A stretch of DNA of 64,000 nucleotides from Leptoclinus maculatus (Eukaryota; Chordata; Actinopteri; Perciformes; Stichaeidae). This document shows, piece by piece, positions 1-11,944 of the stretch. Location: assembly GCA_032191485.1 (NCBI GenBank), contig JAVDOI010000016.1:15473176-15537175 (forward strand), written 5' to 3'. Positions within the stretch are counted from its first letter, which is position 1, and each line of letters starts with the position of its first letter. The notes under the pieces were generated by a model that was not told the DNA's origin, did not search any database, and saw only the letters and a program-made list of their open reading frames with translations. The translations under genes and the position numbers were made by a program.

Positions 1-339
1 ACAACTTTACAATGGCCGTGTCAAAAAACTGTTTAACAGAATATTATACTTAGTTGCCTTAATAATAGACAAGGAAAGGCCCATTTTTCAACACAAAGTA
101 GCAGATTCTGTACTCAAAACACAGTATTCTAAAATCTCTCTTTTATAAATTCCACAGCACTTCAAATCCATTTTTTTGGTATTTAATTTAAACCCGAGAG
201 GATTATATTCCTGGGAAAGCTATAATCTCTCATGTTCTCCTTTGCTCCTTTTTAGGAGCAACTTCTCCACATCTCCCTCTCTGTTTAATAAAGATATCGC
301 TGCAAGTGTGATATATTTAAAAGGAAGACACTGTGTCAC

Positions 340-513
340 GGAGTGCGGTGGCGGACCCAAACGCAGACACAGACCAGGGAGTATGAGAGTGTAAGGGTTT
401 TATTTCTGGGAGGACACAAAGGAAAAACTGTCAGGGAACAGCGGGGGAATCCAAGTACCAGATGTTTATAACAACGATCTGGCGAAGAGTGGATGAAGAA
501 CCGGGGTAGATAG
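340..513. repeat. Interspersed repeat copy with GGACCCAAACGCAGACAC motif
   Basis: The phrase GGCGGACCCAAACGCAGACA, followed by a stretch near TTTTATTTCTGGGAGGACAC, belongs to a widespread teleost repeat family. A second, more diverged copy lies at about 26855-26990. I cannot name the superfamily. The copy stops where an hAT-like end (CAGTGGCGGCTGGTGG) begins. Confidence 0.45.
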
Positions 514-620
514 CAGTGGCGGCTGGTGGAAAATTGTCTAGGTAGGGCCATCCAATCAATTTCAGCAAACATCCCAGAATGATTTAATGCAAAAAAATGT
601 AATTATCAAACACGCATTAC
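514..620 (+). mobile_element. hAT-like left terminus (CAGTGGCGG...), partial
   Basis: CAGTGGCGGCTGGTGGAAAA at 514 has the CAG start and GC-rich opening of teleost hAT inverted repeats. I could not find a matching right end (CACCAGCCGCCACTG-like) in the next 2 kb, so the true extent is unknown and the copy may be truncated. Confidence 0.35.
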
Positions 621-719
621 TACTTTGCAGTTAAATATTTAACATTTATTCCAACACGAAAAAAAGCAGTAAATAACACTTTGACAAACACGTCAGGACA
701 TCTTATTAATGTCACCCTC

Positions 720-925
720 ACAGGGAATTCAGTATAATATAATCACATATATGTCATATAATAATATATATATATTCAGTATAATATATATATACAGTAT
801 AATATATATCATATAATAATATTCAGTATAATATAAAACACACACATACATATCTATATATATATATTTATATAGATATAGATATATACAGTATATATCT
901 ATATATAAAATATAATATAATATAA
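720..925. repeat. AT-rich microsatellite
   Basis: About 200 bp of TATA/ATAATA units with recurrent TTCAGTATAATATA phrases and locally palindromic TATATATCTATATATA runs. It is low-complexity DNA likely to form cruciforms or cause slippage. A smaller TATATA tract follows at about 1320-1355. Confidence 0.8.
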
Positions 926-3900
926 TAGAACATGTTTATTTATTGAGATGGACCTTGTTATAGGAGGTAAAGATCAGGAGAAGTAAACATGAAGTGTGAT
1001 TAGGAATACTGATGTTAAATGAAGCTATGATGAGTGTTCACTGTTCATTTACCATCTCTATTAAATGTTGATGCCTCCATGACCAAGTTAAGCAGATGAG
1101 ACTGAGGACAACTATGTAGAAGAACAGATGTTCACTTTGCCTAATATGTAGCTTGACAGAGTTCTCCATGTGTGCCCCGGTGTTTCCTTATCTCCTCATC
1201 CCTCACTCCCTAACTGTCCATGCTGGATCTGTCCCCGTTGTTTTAAAAAGCTAAATAAGTTATTAGCATGACTGCATCCAGCGAGCCAAACCTGTCTGGT
1301 GTACAGCTAGCCAAAGTTCTATATTATATATATATAAAGTTATATATATATATATCAGCTCTTCTGGTCTTCCTAAAAGTTCTCACAACTAGGTCAGAAG
1401 CTTTTAGCATAATGCAATTCACCTGTGGCTGCTGCGCCTGGAGCAGAGTAGATTTTTATTTTGTAATCCTTTAGCTCTCCTCCAGGAAAGCTGCCAGTCA
1501 CTTCAGCTGCGGGAGGGAACGCTGTCTGTGGTGTTGACAGTATTGGCTCACTGCAGTAGTGCATCACAGTGTTACCACAGAGATTATGTTTATTGATTTA
1601 CACAATTTCTAACGGCTGACTCCTCTTCTTGAGCAGCCCACTGCACACTGACGTCTTTGTAGAGGGGAGCTTGATGTCTTTTGTTTGGTCTGTCATATGG
1701 CCTTTTCCATGGGTGAAAAACTCATTTAACACAGCTTACAGTGTGAAAAAAGATTTTTCCATTAAGTCTAGATGATTTATCTTTCCATTATATCAATGGT
1801 TACCAAACACATTGAAGCATTGACTACGTAACGAAGAAAAGCTCTAAATGACACCAGTTTGTGAAACCTTGCGTTGGTGTTTTGTGAAAAGTTTGGAAGT
1901 AGAGACTGGGTTTGTTCGCTCAGTGTGTCACGTAGCTCTTCTCCCACCTCAGCCATCAACAGCCACAGCAGAAGAAGAGGATATAACAGTGTTATCCATT
2001 GTCATTGTAAAAAATCTCTGCTGAGATTGAAACTTCTGAACTCCAGGAGCTTAAACATTCACTGTTTACACAATAACACAGAGGTCCGTGTTCCCGCTGA
2101 AGGAACCGTGTGGGAGTAAAGTCAACAGCAGAATACGGTGGAAGTTCAGCAGACATGTAGGAGGCAATGTGAGAGTAATAGAATCATATAGGATCACAGA
2201 ATAAAAGTGTGTTTCTTCTGATAATAGTTCAAGCAGATTAGGCACAGAAAACCAGAGTAATATAGTAATATAACAACCTAAGCTTCATGAGAAATATGCG
2301 AAATGACCACGACCTCTTGCTAGTGTATTAAGTTGTGGAAACATATAACTTGTTTAGGCAGCAAAACCACTTAGTTTAGGTTTCGGGAAAACATCATCAA
2401 CGTAACTTTACAATTATTCAACTTTGGGACACAAGCACTAGTCTTCAATACCACGATGTCGCCACGATGTCACCATAGTGACATGACCACAGGAAACAGT
2501 TCAATGTCAGGTCATCTCCTTTTCTATTTCTATGTGGGACACGCAGTCATCTCACTGACCAGCCTTCAATATGAAGCATAAGTACAGGAACGTGGCCTTC
2601 TAGGCATACAAATTGATTTTGCCTGCCATTTACTAGATTTGAGCTGATATTTCTCAGATGACGTGTCAACCAATCAAACCATACAGCAGATGTAAAGGAA
2701 TCTAGGCCTGTTCATACATAGAAGAGCATGAGGAAGTTACTTTTAAGTATTGCTTAAAGTGAGTTCACGTTGACTGTGCACCAAAAAAGAATAGTTGATA
2801 AAGTTTCTCAAACCCATTCTCATGATTAATTGACAAGATTTGAAAAAAAAGCCCCTTTTCTTCCATTCAAGTATGTTTGTGGTTTGCCAACTTGTATGCC
2901 ACGTTTCTGAACGATGTAAGAATAGTTAGACGCTGATTAGGCTGCTCTGAGTGTGAGTCAAAACCAGACTTAGCGTTAACGAGAGCAAGTCAGCCACTCA
3001 CTTTCCCCACACCCTCCCTTAAGGGTTTATACTGAATGTTGCACTTTGACAGAATTGTGGTTTGTTTATTAATGAGGCAGACATGACAGAAATCACTGAG
3101 TTGTGCGATATAGCACAGTACCCTCAGGAATTTACAGGAGCATGAAAGGTACAACTACAGATGTCTGTTCATTGCTATTGATCTATTATGAATGTCAGCT
3201 TCTACTTCCGCTGTGATTCATGCTGAGTCTATTGTGCGTGCTACCTTACATAAATAGAGTTTTTATAATAATATTAAATAGTAACCGGGAGGAAGAGCTT
3301 ATTCAACCCAGATGATATTGAATACAATATGAAGTGGTTTCTTAATGCTGTTAGCACTTATCCTAAAGCTGCAGACTTGTAGAGAACCTCATTTCATTTC
3401 ATTAATGTGCCTTGTGTCCACTCATATCCACTTTACAAGATGTTTTTTTCTATTTTGTTTAAAACTTTTGACTTCTGGGGAGCCCCAGCAACACAGAAAG
3501 TTTTTTTTTTCCAATATCAGTTACAACTCCACAGAAGAGACTTCTAACAGATGAGTCATTAATTATGAGCCAATCTGATGACTCTTCTTTTCCGAATCCA
3601 GATCCATTCATTATTCAGACATGCAGTATATCGTCAAAAAAGCAACACCAAACTATAGAGGAGTAGGGGAGGAAAAAAAGCATTCATTATTTAAAGCTTA
3701 AGTCAATCACTTCCTTCAGAACCAAAAAGGAAAACTCTAACTCCAAATGAGTCCGAGGTCGTTTGTGAAAAACTTGACTGTTTCGAAAAGATGAAATTAG
3801 CTAGAAATTCATCTTTGTTTATACAGTTTAGCTGAAACAAAAACACGTAGCAGAAAAACTTCAAAACCCAAAGGTGCTCTCCTCACATTAAGATCCGGCA

Positions 3901-5685
3901 TGAGGAGCACAGCCACTAAACGCCCAATGACTACTTCCGACTATGGGAATGCAAATTAAAGTACACCAAGACCTTTACCAGCAAAACATTTGTAAGCACG
4001 GATTAACCATTGCAACAAAGCAGCAGCTTTGTTCACCTAAAAATGTATATATTTATTTATTTGAGTTATTTAGCAATTTACAATATCTAATTACCATGCT
4101 TACCGACCCCTGTTTCTGAATGGTATCAACGATGCAGGTCCATGAAATCTGTTTCTACATACCCCTTTGAGTGTGATGGAGTATGCAGCATTTTGAAGGG
4201 TACTGCAATGTTAAGTGGTATTAGACTGTTGGTGCATTGGATCCAGGTTGATTTGACTGCCTTAATGGCGCTGCTCATCCAGAGACGGGGAGCTGTCCTT
4301 GACAGGAAAACAATATGGATGTTTTGAGGGATGACACACTTGCCTTTCGTTGAGCACTCTAATCATTGTCATACTGAAAGACTACCATCTCTTCTACTGT
4401 TCAAAGAGAAGAAAATACCTGACCCCCGCCTCCATAGCTGCAGTATAAAGTATTAGTCTTCGGACTGTATTTTGTGCATTATATACCTCAATAGAGCACA
4501 TGATCTCTAAACACGTGGGTTCTCGTAAGGTTTCACTGTGAGGGTTGCTCAGGAGATACAATGGCTGTCTGTGTAATTGCTTCTACGTGGGTGTTTTACT
4601 GTGAAACTATAATACCAAGCAGGAGCCCACACTCTCAGGAAAATATTGTGCCATTTTAACAATTCACTGTCAACTCCTACTAAAGTAAGTAATATTTGCC
4701 AGATGCAGAAAGACTTTGGGGCAATTATTTAGAAACGCGGTCCAAATTGCCGTTTAGTTTGAAGTGTGAGGTGAAGCCAGGATATTTCAAGTTGTGCAAG
4801 GCTCTCCCAGCACGGCAACTTTCTCCACTTGTGACAGAAGTGGCTGCTGCTGCAGCACTCCTGGGTCTGATTGAATGGGTTGTTACCCAACATCACACAG
4901 ATTTCTATCAGCCGAAAAGGGCAAATGTCTGAGAGTAACAACGCTATTGATCTGTGGTGTCTTGCTGTTCAGCAGGAATCATTTGTATGAGTGACAAGGC
5001 TGCAGGGGTAAAAGCCTGCATGAAAACATTCAGGGATTCAATTTTCAGCTACTTCAAAATAACTGCATTACTAAATTGATTTTGTGAAGAATTTAAGTAT
5101 TAAGCACAATAATAAGAATGTTACCATGGGTTAAAGAGTTGCAATATATTTATCTTTGAAATGTGTTTTATGTTTACAGGAGGTTTACAGATAGAGGATA
5201 TTATATGTTACAGTATATTGACACATAGAATGTATTAAGCCATAAAAGTATTAAACACTGTAAGAGAAGAAATATTAAAGGGCAGATAGGGTCAGATTTA
5301 GGGAATATTGAGTGATTTAGGAACATCTTCATGAGGCATGAAGTAGAAGCATAGGAGACAGGGAGACAGTGAGACCATAAAAGCAGCAGGAATGCGGAGG
5401 AGACAATACCAGGGTGATGACTACAAAGGATGTCTCCAGCTGTGATGGCTCCAGGAGGACAGAAGCAGTGGAGAGAAGGAGTTGACTTACAGCCATGTGG
5501 TTGTAAATAAGCCAGACATTGATTGGCTCAAAACATTAGCCAAGATGATCAATGTATAAGTAAAACACCGATTGGCTCACCTGCAGTTTTTGTGATCGCT
5601 TCACAGAACCTCCTTAAATGTGAGACCTGAGAGAGTGAAAGTGTGTGGTCTCTGTTCTCGAGAGCATTTACTATTGATAGTTAAT
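926..5685. other. Unassigned downstream intergenic DNA
   Basis: I read both strands here and found no exon with both protein-like sequence and splice sites. Frames of 60-81 codons (for example 1874-2119 and 4696-4932) resemble nothing I recognise and fit chance. A small 7 bp stem-loop (ATGTCAC-CATA-GTGACAT) lies near 2467-2485. Confidence 0.5.
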
Positions 5686-7955
5686 TAGGGCCCGAGCGGC
5701 CGACAACGTCGGGCCTGCGAAGGCCCTATTGAAATTGTAAGGGTTATTATTCTTATTATTCTGATCTATATTTTTATGCTTTGGGCGCATTTTTGGAGTA
5801 TTTGCCATGCATGAAAACTCACCAAATTTTGCCATGCATGAAAACTCACCAAATTTTGGGGACTTGTCAGGTCTTGCTGAACTTAGCGACTGAAAAACAA
5901 TGCATCTTTCTGTGTAAAAAATGGCTCTCTAGCGCCCCCTACAAAACAGTCCGGCGACGCCCCTCGGCCAGTATGTCCGATTTACTTGAAATTCAACACA
6001 CATGTCCAAATCCGCTACATCTAAAAAAAAGCCTCTCAGACCCCTAAGCTCCGCCTACTTAGATTTTCCGCCATCTTGAATTTAGTGAAAAACACATTCT
6101 TGCGAACTCCTCCTACACGCTGAGTCCGATTACTACAGAATCTTCTGTGGATCATTAATGGACCTACGTCATCTAAAATTATCAAAAGCTTTTTGATATC
6201 TCTTAGCGTTTACAAGATATGGACCAATAAACTTCTTAGGGGCGTGGCATAATATCAATACACATAACTTCTCAACCATTTGTCCTAAATTCCCAAAATC
6301 TTCAGCATATGTGCACATCGCATCCTGTAACATACCCTGAGAATTAAATTGTATTCGACTGCTAGGGGGCGCTACAGTAAACCCGCAAAGTTGTGCTTTT
6401 TGTCACTTTTTGCATTTTTCAGCCTTCGCACTTCAACGAACTCCTCCTACAGATTTTATGCGATCCACGTACAATTTGGGCAGGATGCTCTTAAGACCTT
6501 TGTGATTAAAAATTATCAAAATCGTGAGTTTTCATCGAAGAACCTGGACGTGGCGTTGCGGCCATTTTGCCTCATTGTTTATGAAAAAGGAAGTTGTTAT
6601 AACTCCAAGGTACATTATCCAATCCACACAAAACTTCTCATGCATGATGCTACTTCAAGCCTGAACAGATTTCAGTTGAAAAAAATGCAATAATTCATAG
6701 CGCCGCCTACTGGCTAAAGGAAATGTAAAATTTTATACTTTTCTTTACTCCTCTTAGCCAGGTGACCTTATGAGTCTTAAATTTTGTAAGGATAGCCTCA
6801 AGACATTGATTAAAAATCGCCATGAAAAATTTTGAGTTTTCGCTGAACGCTGTTGCCGTGGCGACGCATCGTTCGCCATAAAAAATGAAGCTGATGGTTT
6901 ATTAGCTTAGGATGCTCAATAATTCATAAAACTTTGTACATCTGTCAAAGGCATTGAAAGGAATATTCTATATGAGTTTTGGCTTTGGCCGTTTTAAATT
7001 GCCTCTGTAGCGCCCCCTACAATATTTCAAAAGGAAGCTGATGGTTTAGTGGCTGAGGATGCTCATAAACTCATGAAACTTTGTACATCTGTCAAAGGCA
7101 TTGGAAGGAATATTGTATGTGATTTGTGGCCTTAATTGTTTTAAATTGCCTCTGTAGCGCCCCCTACAATATTTCAAAAGAGCAGCCCCAGCGCTACGTT
7201 TGAGCTGCATGTATGAAACTTTGTAGTTACGTGTATCCTATGGAGACTTAAAAATAAGTCTCTTGGAACCATGCTCTAAACCCTACCGGAAGTCCACCAC
7301 TTTGATTTATGTGTGAATTTTCCCTTGATTTTAGACAATTTATAGGCGCCTGACTTTAACGAACTCCTCCTAGGGACTTTGTCTGATCCTCTTCAGATTT
7401 TGTCAGTACAGTCTCAAGACCGTTGTGATTAAAAATTATCAAAAGCTTTACGTTTAACGGCACGGCTTAGCCGTAGCGGGCGGCTACTTTGAGTGATTCC
7501 CCGTGAAAAAAGCTGATGTAACTCAGCTGGACTTGTTCCAAACGGTCCCAAACTTCACACGCTTGATAACACTCACTGCCCGAGGATGTCTACAAGCTAA
7601 TTTTCACTAGTACTCACAGCGCCACCTGCTGTCGAAAGGAAATCTGCATTTTGTGACAAACGCCATCCGATTAACGCGACTTTTACACAACGTGGTTTAC
7701 GTTTGACACAGAGCTACGTAATGCACGTGTTCCGTAGCGCCAGGCAGCGGATACTGGAAGCACCGGACTGTTTGCAAAGCGTCGTTTCCAGCATCAGGCG
7801 GTCCACGCGGGATCGAAAACGTCTCGCTCGCAGACGCGCCGTCCAACTGTCGCGCGCGTTCTGGGACGCGCAGGAGGGAGTCCCGCCGGCAACCCCGACG
7901 CGCGGAGGATGCGAGGGCCCGTTCATCGCTGCTCGCAGCTTTAATTCAATTTGCA
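5686..7955 (+). mobile_element. 2.27 kb teleost dispersed repeat bounded by GGGCCCGAG... and ...GAGGGCCCG ends
   Basis: The left end reads TTAGGGCCCGAGCGGCCGAC followed by CGAAGGCCCTATTG. The right end reads GCGAGGGCCCGTTCATCGCT then GCAGCTTTAATT. The body has repeated phrases typical of this family: AAAACTCACCAAATTTTG, CGAACTCCTCCTA, AAAATTATCAAAA and AGCGCCCCCTAC. It contains a 26 bp tandem duplication near 5804-5855 and a 147 bp duplication (6887-7033 and 7034-7180). The last 250 bp is CpG-rich and open on both strands, which gives spurious frames. I recognise the family as common in fish but cannot name its class; no transposase or reverse transcriptase is visible. Confidence 0.7.
6887..7180 (+). 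repeat. 147 bp direct duplication inside the 2.3 kb repeat
   Basis: Units 6887-7033 and 7034-7180 both begin GAAGCTGATGGTTTA, share ACTTTGTACATCTGTCAAAG, and end with AGCGCCCCCTACAATATTTC. They differ by scattered substitutions, so the duplication is not recent. Confidence 0.85.
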
Positions 7956-8261
7956 TTTGATATTAAAATACAAGTTATACTTTTGAAACCGAATTCAGCA
8001 ATTTATTGGGTGCACATGCGCAGTAAGTAGTAAACAAAGAACCAGACCAGCACTGCGGCCTCGCAGCTCCATCAGAATATTCTAGCTTTAACAATTTCAA
8101 ACTAAAGGCTATAATCTGCAGTTTTGAAAGTAATGCATTTGTACAATTACCAAAATCAAGTAAACTGGTTTACTTTCAAAAAGTTCTTAAAGTGCAGAAG
8201 GCCACTTGCTAATGTACAAGAGGTCTGATGCTGATTTTAGACACAGACATGTCTTAAGCTG

Positions 8262-8475
8262 AGTGCTAACGTCAGCATGCTAACATAATGACAATGCCAA
8301 CATACTGATGTAATGCTAACTATCATAGTTTTGTTTTAGCATGCTAATATTTTGTAAATAGCACCTAACACAAAGTACCACAGAGGCTGATAGTTATTGG
8401 AAACGTTTAAACTTTGACAACATGCTGCTGCTAACTGCTAACATGCTTTAAGTGGCAGCTAGTATTTACCAGCTT
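8262..8475 (+). repeat. GCTAAC/ATGCTAA-rich teleost interspersed repeat
   Basis: Dense GCTAAC, CATGCTAA and TTAGC words surround the phrase AGCACCTAACACAAAGTACC and GAGGCTGATAGTTATTGG. The same family appears reversed at 19053-19262 and as a fragment at 42495-42575. It shows no coding capacity. Confidence 0.65.
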
Positions 8476-9239
8476 GACTAGCTTAATTAGTTTTCTTTTA
8501 ATGTTTAATTGACACGAAAGAGGCTAGGGCTGTCCTCGACCAAATCAATTTTGCCAACTGATCAAGTAGTGGATTTAATCAAAAGAGCCCTAAAACTGAG
8601 GTTCTCCACAAAGAATAACAGCAGCACTGGGAATCTTGTGTTTACCAGAGATGTGCTCATTAGTTTCTTGGAAATAAGTAATTTGAATTTATTCTAGGGA
8701 CAGTGAGTCGGGACCAAAAGGATGGAGAGCGAGATACATTGCCGTTGGCTAAAAGAAAACACAACTCAACAACAAAGTTGTTGACAGCAGCCTGATTCCA
8801 CACCGATATGAAAGGCAACAGGCAGTCTTAAGCATACACACGTTTATTGGAAACTCTCGAAACAAAGTGCAACACAACCGATTCAGTAAAGCACAACACA
8901 CACTTAGCACAGAGTTACATTCATACATACATACACACACACACACACTCTCAACTGCCTCAGTAGCACATCTGACAGCAGGCCCGTTGAAGCATAAATT
9001 CATTGAACTGAACTTGGGATTTAGCTCATTCAAACATCTGTGGATGCATAATGTCATATTGTTCATTTGCATGTGATAAGAATAAGGTTGTGATACCTGT
9101 GTTTCTGATTACAAGTCCTCAAACCTTGATTTGTTTCCCATTAGTGCGTTGAATCCCGTCACAGCAACAAACGTAGGCTCCAACGATCACACTTAGACAA
9201 GGTACATTAGGCTTCTTTGTTTTCTGCATGGACACATTT
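8476..9239. other. Unassigned downstream DNA with a short CA tract
   Basis: Holds a CATA/CA microsatellite at about 8921-8949 and a further minus-strand AATAAA at 8841-8846 followed by CGTGTGTATG, a possible alternative poly(A) site. I found no exon. Confidence 0.4.
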
Positions 9240-9255
9240 CACACAGCTGCAGTCC

Positions 9256-9261
9256 TTTATT
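9256..9261 (-). terminator. plpp4: Candidate plpp4 distal poly(A) signal (AATAAA)
   Basis: On the minus strand the sequence reads TTTATGTACAATAAAGGACT, followed by GCAGCTGTGTGAAATGTGTC, a GT-rich downstream element. This is a typical vertebrate 3' end, with cleavage expected near 9230-9246. It lies about 3.7 kb beyond the plpp4 stop. Weaker candidates exist at 10681-10686 (ATTAAA), 10093-10098 (AATAAA) and 8841-8846 (AATAAA). I saw no AATAAA in the first kilobase after the stop. Assignment to plpp4 is inference. Confidence 0.4.
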
Positions 9262-10941
9262 GTACATAAAGTATACAAACAGCAAAACACAGCTCAAAGA
9301 GTTCTCAAGGCCAGACATGCTTATTCATAGAAAACACTCTTTTCTCACATATGGAACTGGCATGCCATGAACAAAGATTCTTCAGACATCTATTCATTAT
9401 AATTTTATAATCATTTCATTATTCTTATTTTTTTTGTTACTTTTATCCCTTGAGTCCTTGGGAAAGTGAAATGATTGAAAAGATAATTCACGGAATAACA
9501 CGCACTGGTTGCCCTTGTGCATCTGATTTGTAAAAGAAAAAAAAAAGGAAATATGGACTGTATAAAGACTGTATTATCATCTTTTTTTCGGTCTCTGTAG
9601 AAAAGTACTGAACTTTCATTTCAAAATGACACATTCACCATTTGGAAAAACTGACACCTACTGCTACAACAGTATGCATAGCACCAAATGATAACAAATC
9701 GTGGAATGATTTGAAGTGGGAAAGTGGAATCCTTTGTTGATAAAGTGAAAATACTGTTACAGACATGACCTCTGAACAACATTGTTTTTTTTTCTAATAT
9801 ACACTGCACCATCTAATAGAATAATACTAAAATGACAAAGTACAAACATCAGGCTGCCAAGTCAGGCGAATGCAGGTCGAATCCGTGTCGCGATCATTTC
9901 ATCCCCAAATCTGCCTCAAGATGTCAAACTCTCGCAGTCACAGATCTTCAGGTGCGAGAGAACCAGCGAGGAGGTTACAAGTTTCTCTCCAGTCAACTCT
10001 CAGAGTCTCGTCAAGTCCCGTCACAGAGTCTGGTGTGCAGAGTCGAGCACCTTTTTCCTCTCTGGGGAAGAGTTCATTCTGTGGAAAGTTTTTATTTTGT
10101 ATTGCATCCGTGCGGGATTGGCCTCGTCAAAAAGCCGCACGCACGCACACGTGGTTGCTTTAGTGATGGAGGCTTGATTGTGGCTGATTTGAGTAAATAA
10201 TGTTTAAAAGAATTTCAACCAGAGAAAAGCTCTCCTTGTCTCTTTTTAAACAATAAGCAGCTGGAAATGCAGCGGTTTCAGCTGTTACTTTCTACATAAA
10301 AACACACACGTCTTCCGATAGTGGACACAAACGTACAAACAGGCTCGACCAACATTCTGCAAGATAATACATGCAAGATAATAAAATTACAAATCAACCT
10401 CCTACATTTGGCTTGCTGCTCGTTTTGTCCCGCTCCGTTTCAATGGGCCATCTCCTGATTTTAACACTTCACCTTTCAGTGCTCTATAGCATCGTTGCCT
10501 TCCAGCAGCATGACGTCTGGTTGGGTTAGAGGTTGGGCTGAGATTGCACCTTCCCATTAATGTCACAGCAATGGGAAAAAATGACATAGTAACCAAGGCA
10601 ACACAATTACCCATCCTCCCTAACAAAACTTGTAAGAGGCTACTAATTGCTTCGTTGATGATAGGGAATGTGTCATCTCGTTTAATAACGCATTGCAGGG
10701 TGCATGCAACCCAAGCAGGAAATAAAGACTTTGGTGTTTGTTTGGACGTGCTGTCCCTCAATTAAGGCTGGAAATATTAATATGGATGTGGATGAATAAT
10801 ACATCCCAATCGCTGCCCCGGGTTCAGGCCTGACGTCTCCTGAATACTAGATTGTCTATTTGCGGGGCCACAGTAGGGCTGAAAGCAATTTGCAATCCTA
10901 GTGGGGCACCTCATATAGTCCTAATCTGCTCATGACCTTAA

Positions 10942-11009
10942 CCTTTTCCTACCGAGAGGGTCCCTTAAGGGTCCCTTAAGGGAAGCTCCTATATGGTTTG
11001 ATAAAAATA

Positions 11010-11043
<34 letters not shown>

Positions 11044-11944
11044 ATGTTGCATACCACGTGAAACTTCAGAACCTCGGTTAAAAGACTATTGATGCCATTT
11101 GTACATGCTCCAAACACAACTCACTCAAAGCCTATTATAATTACTACAGTACCATATTCATATTTCGCCAGGAGTGTGCACACCCACATATCCGGACCTA
11201 GCAATCGAAGCTCGATGCTAACAAAGAAACCGAGATTGCAGTAAACATGCCAACAGCACACAGATGAGGGACATATCTGTAACATCTCTCTAAGTCATAC
11301 TATCACTGAGATATGAGCAAACAGACACCAGCAACACAAATCACATTATCGTTTTTTTATGTCTGGTTGAATTTTCAAAATAAAATAAAAAAAAAAAAAA
11401 AAAAATGCCCAAAACTGCTGTATTAGGATGTATTGAACACCATTAGTAATATACAAGTGAAATATGTAGTTTGGTACATGAGAAAATTCAAATGGCACAC
11501 ATGGCACACATGGCACACATGGTGCCCAAATGCACATTTTGGAAACCTCGCCTAAACTCTCTGTACTAAAACCTCTAATTTTGTTCTGCTTCACTTTATC
11601 AAAGTCAAACTTTGCAGAGAGTGCACTGCTGACATGTTGTGCTATGATTTGGGAGAGGTGTTAGAAGTGTCAGCTGCCATTATTTCAAAGAAATTATGTC
11701 AAAAAGTGCTTTGTCTTCAGGCGAACTTGACACTTTTCAATTTGAGCTGTGTGCCATCTTCCTTTCCTCTTAACCAGTAACATATACACAATATTTACAC
11801 AATTCATACGAGCAACCCCTTCTTAGTGTTATTACTCCATTGAAATTATTCAAATAGACCATGTAGTTAGAGAGTAAGGCCCCTTTGAGTATGGGTATAG
11901 TATTTTCGAGCAGAAGCCTAAAAATAGGGCTAGGTAGGAAAAGG
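10942..11944. mobile_element. piggyBac-type non-autonomous element (MITE), complete, with TTAA target duplication
   Basis: The element is flanked by TTAA at 10938-10941 and 11945-11948. It starts CCTTTTCCTACC (10942-10953) and ends with the exact reverse complement GGTAGGAAAAGG (11933-11944). TTAA duplication with CC-starting inverted repeats is the piggyBac signature. The 1003 bp interior holds two A-runs (about 11006-11041 and 11389-11405), a tandem palindrome (CCCTTAAGGG twice near 10971-10981) and three TGGCACACA units near 11494-11522. It has no transposase frame, so it must have been mobilised in trans. The orientation is arbitrary. Confidence 0.85.

Noticed and set aside
7703..7960. 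Overlapping 80-85 codon frames on both strands
   Set aside because: They lie in the CpG-rich end of a dispersed repeat, where stop codons are rare on both strands.
9832..10200. 122-codon plus-strand frame downstream of plpp4
   Set aside because: No domain recognised, and the minus strand reads more naturally as 3'UTR here.
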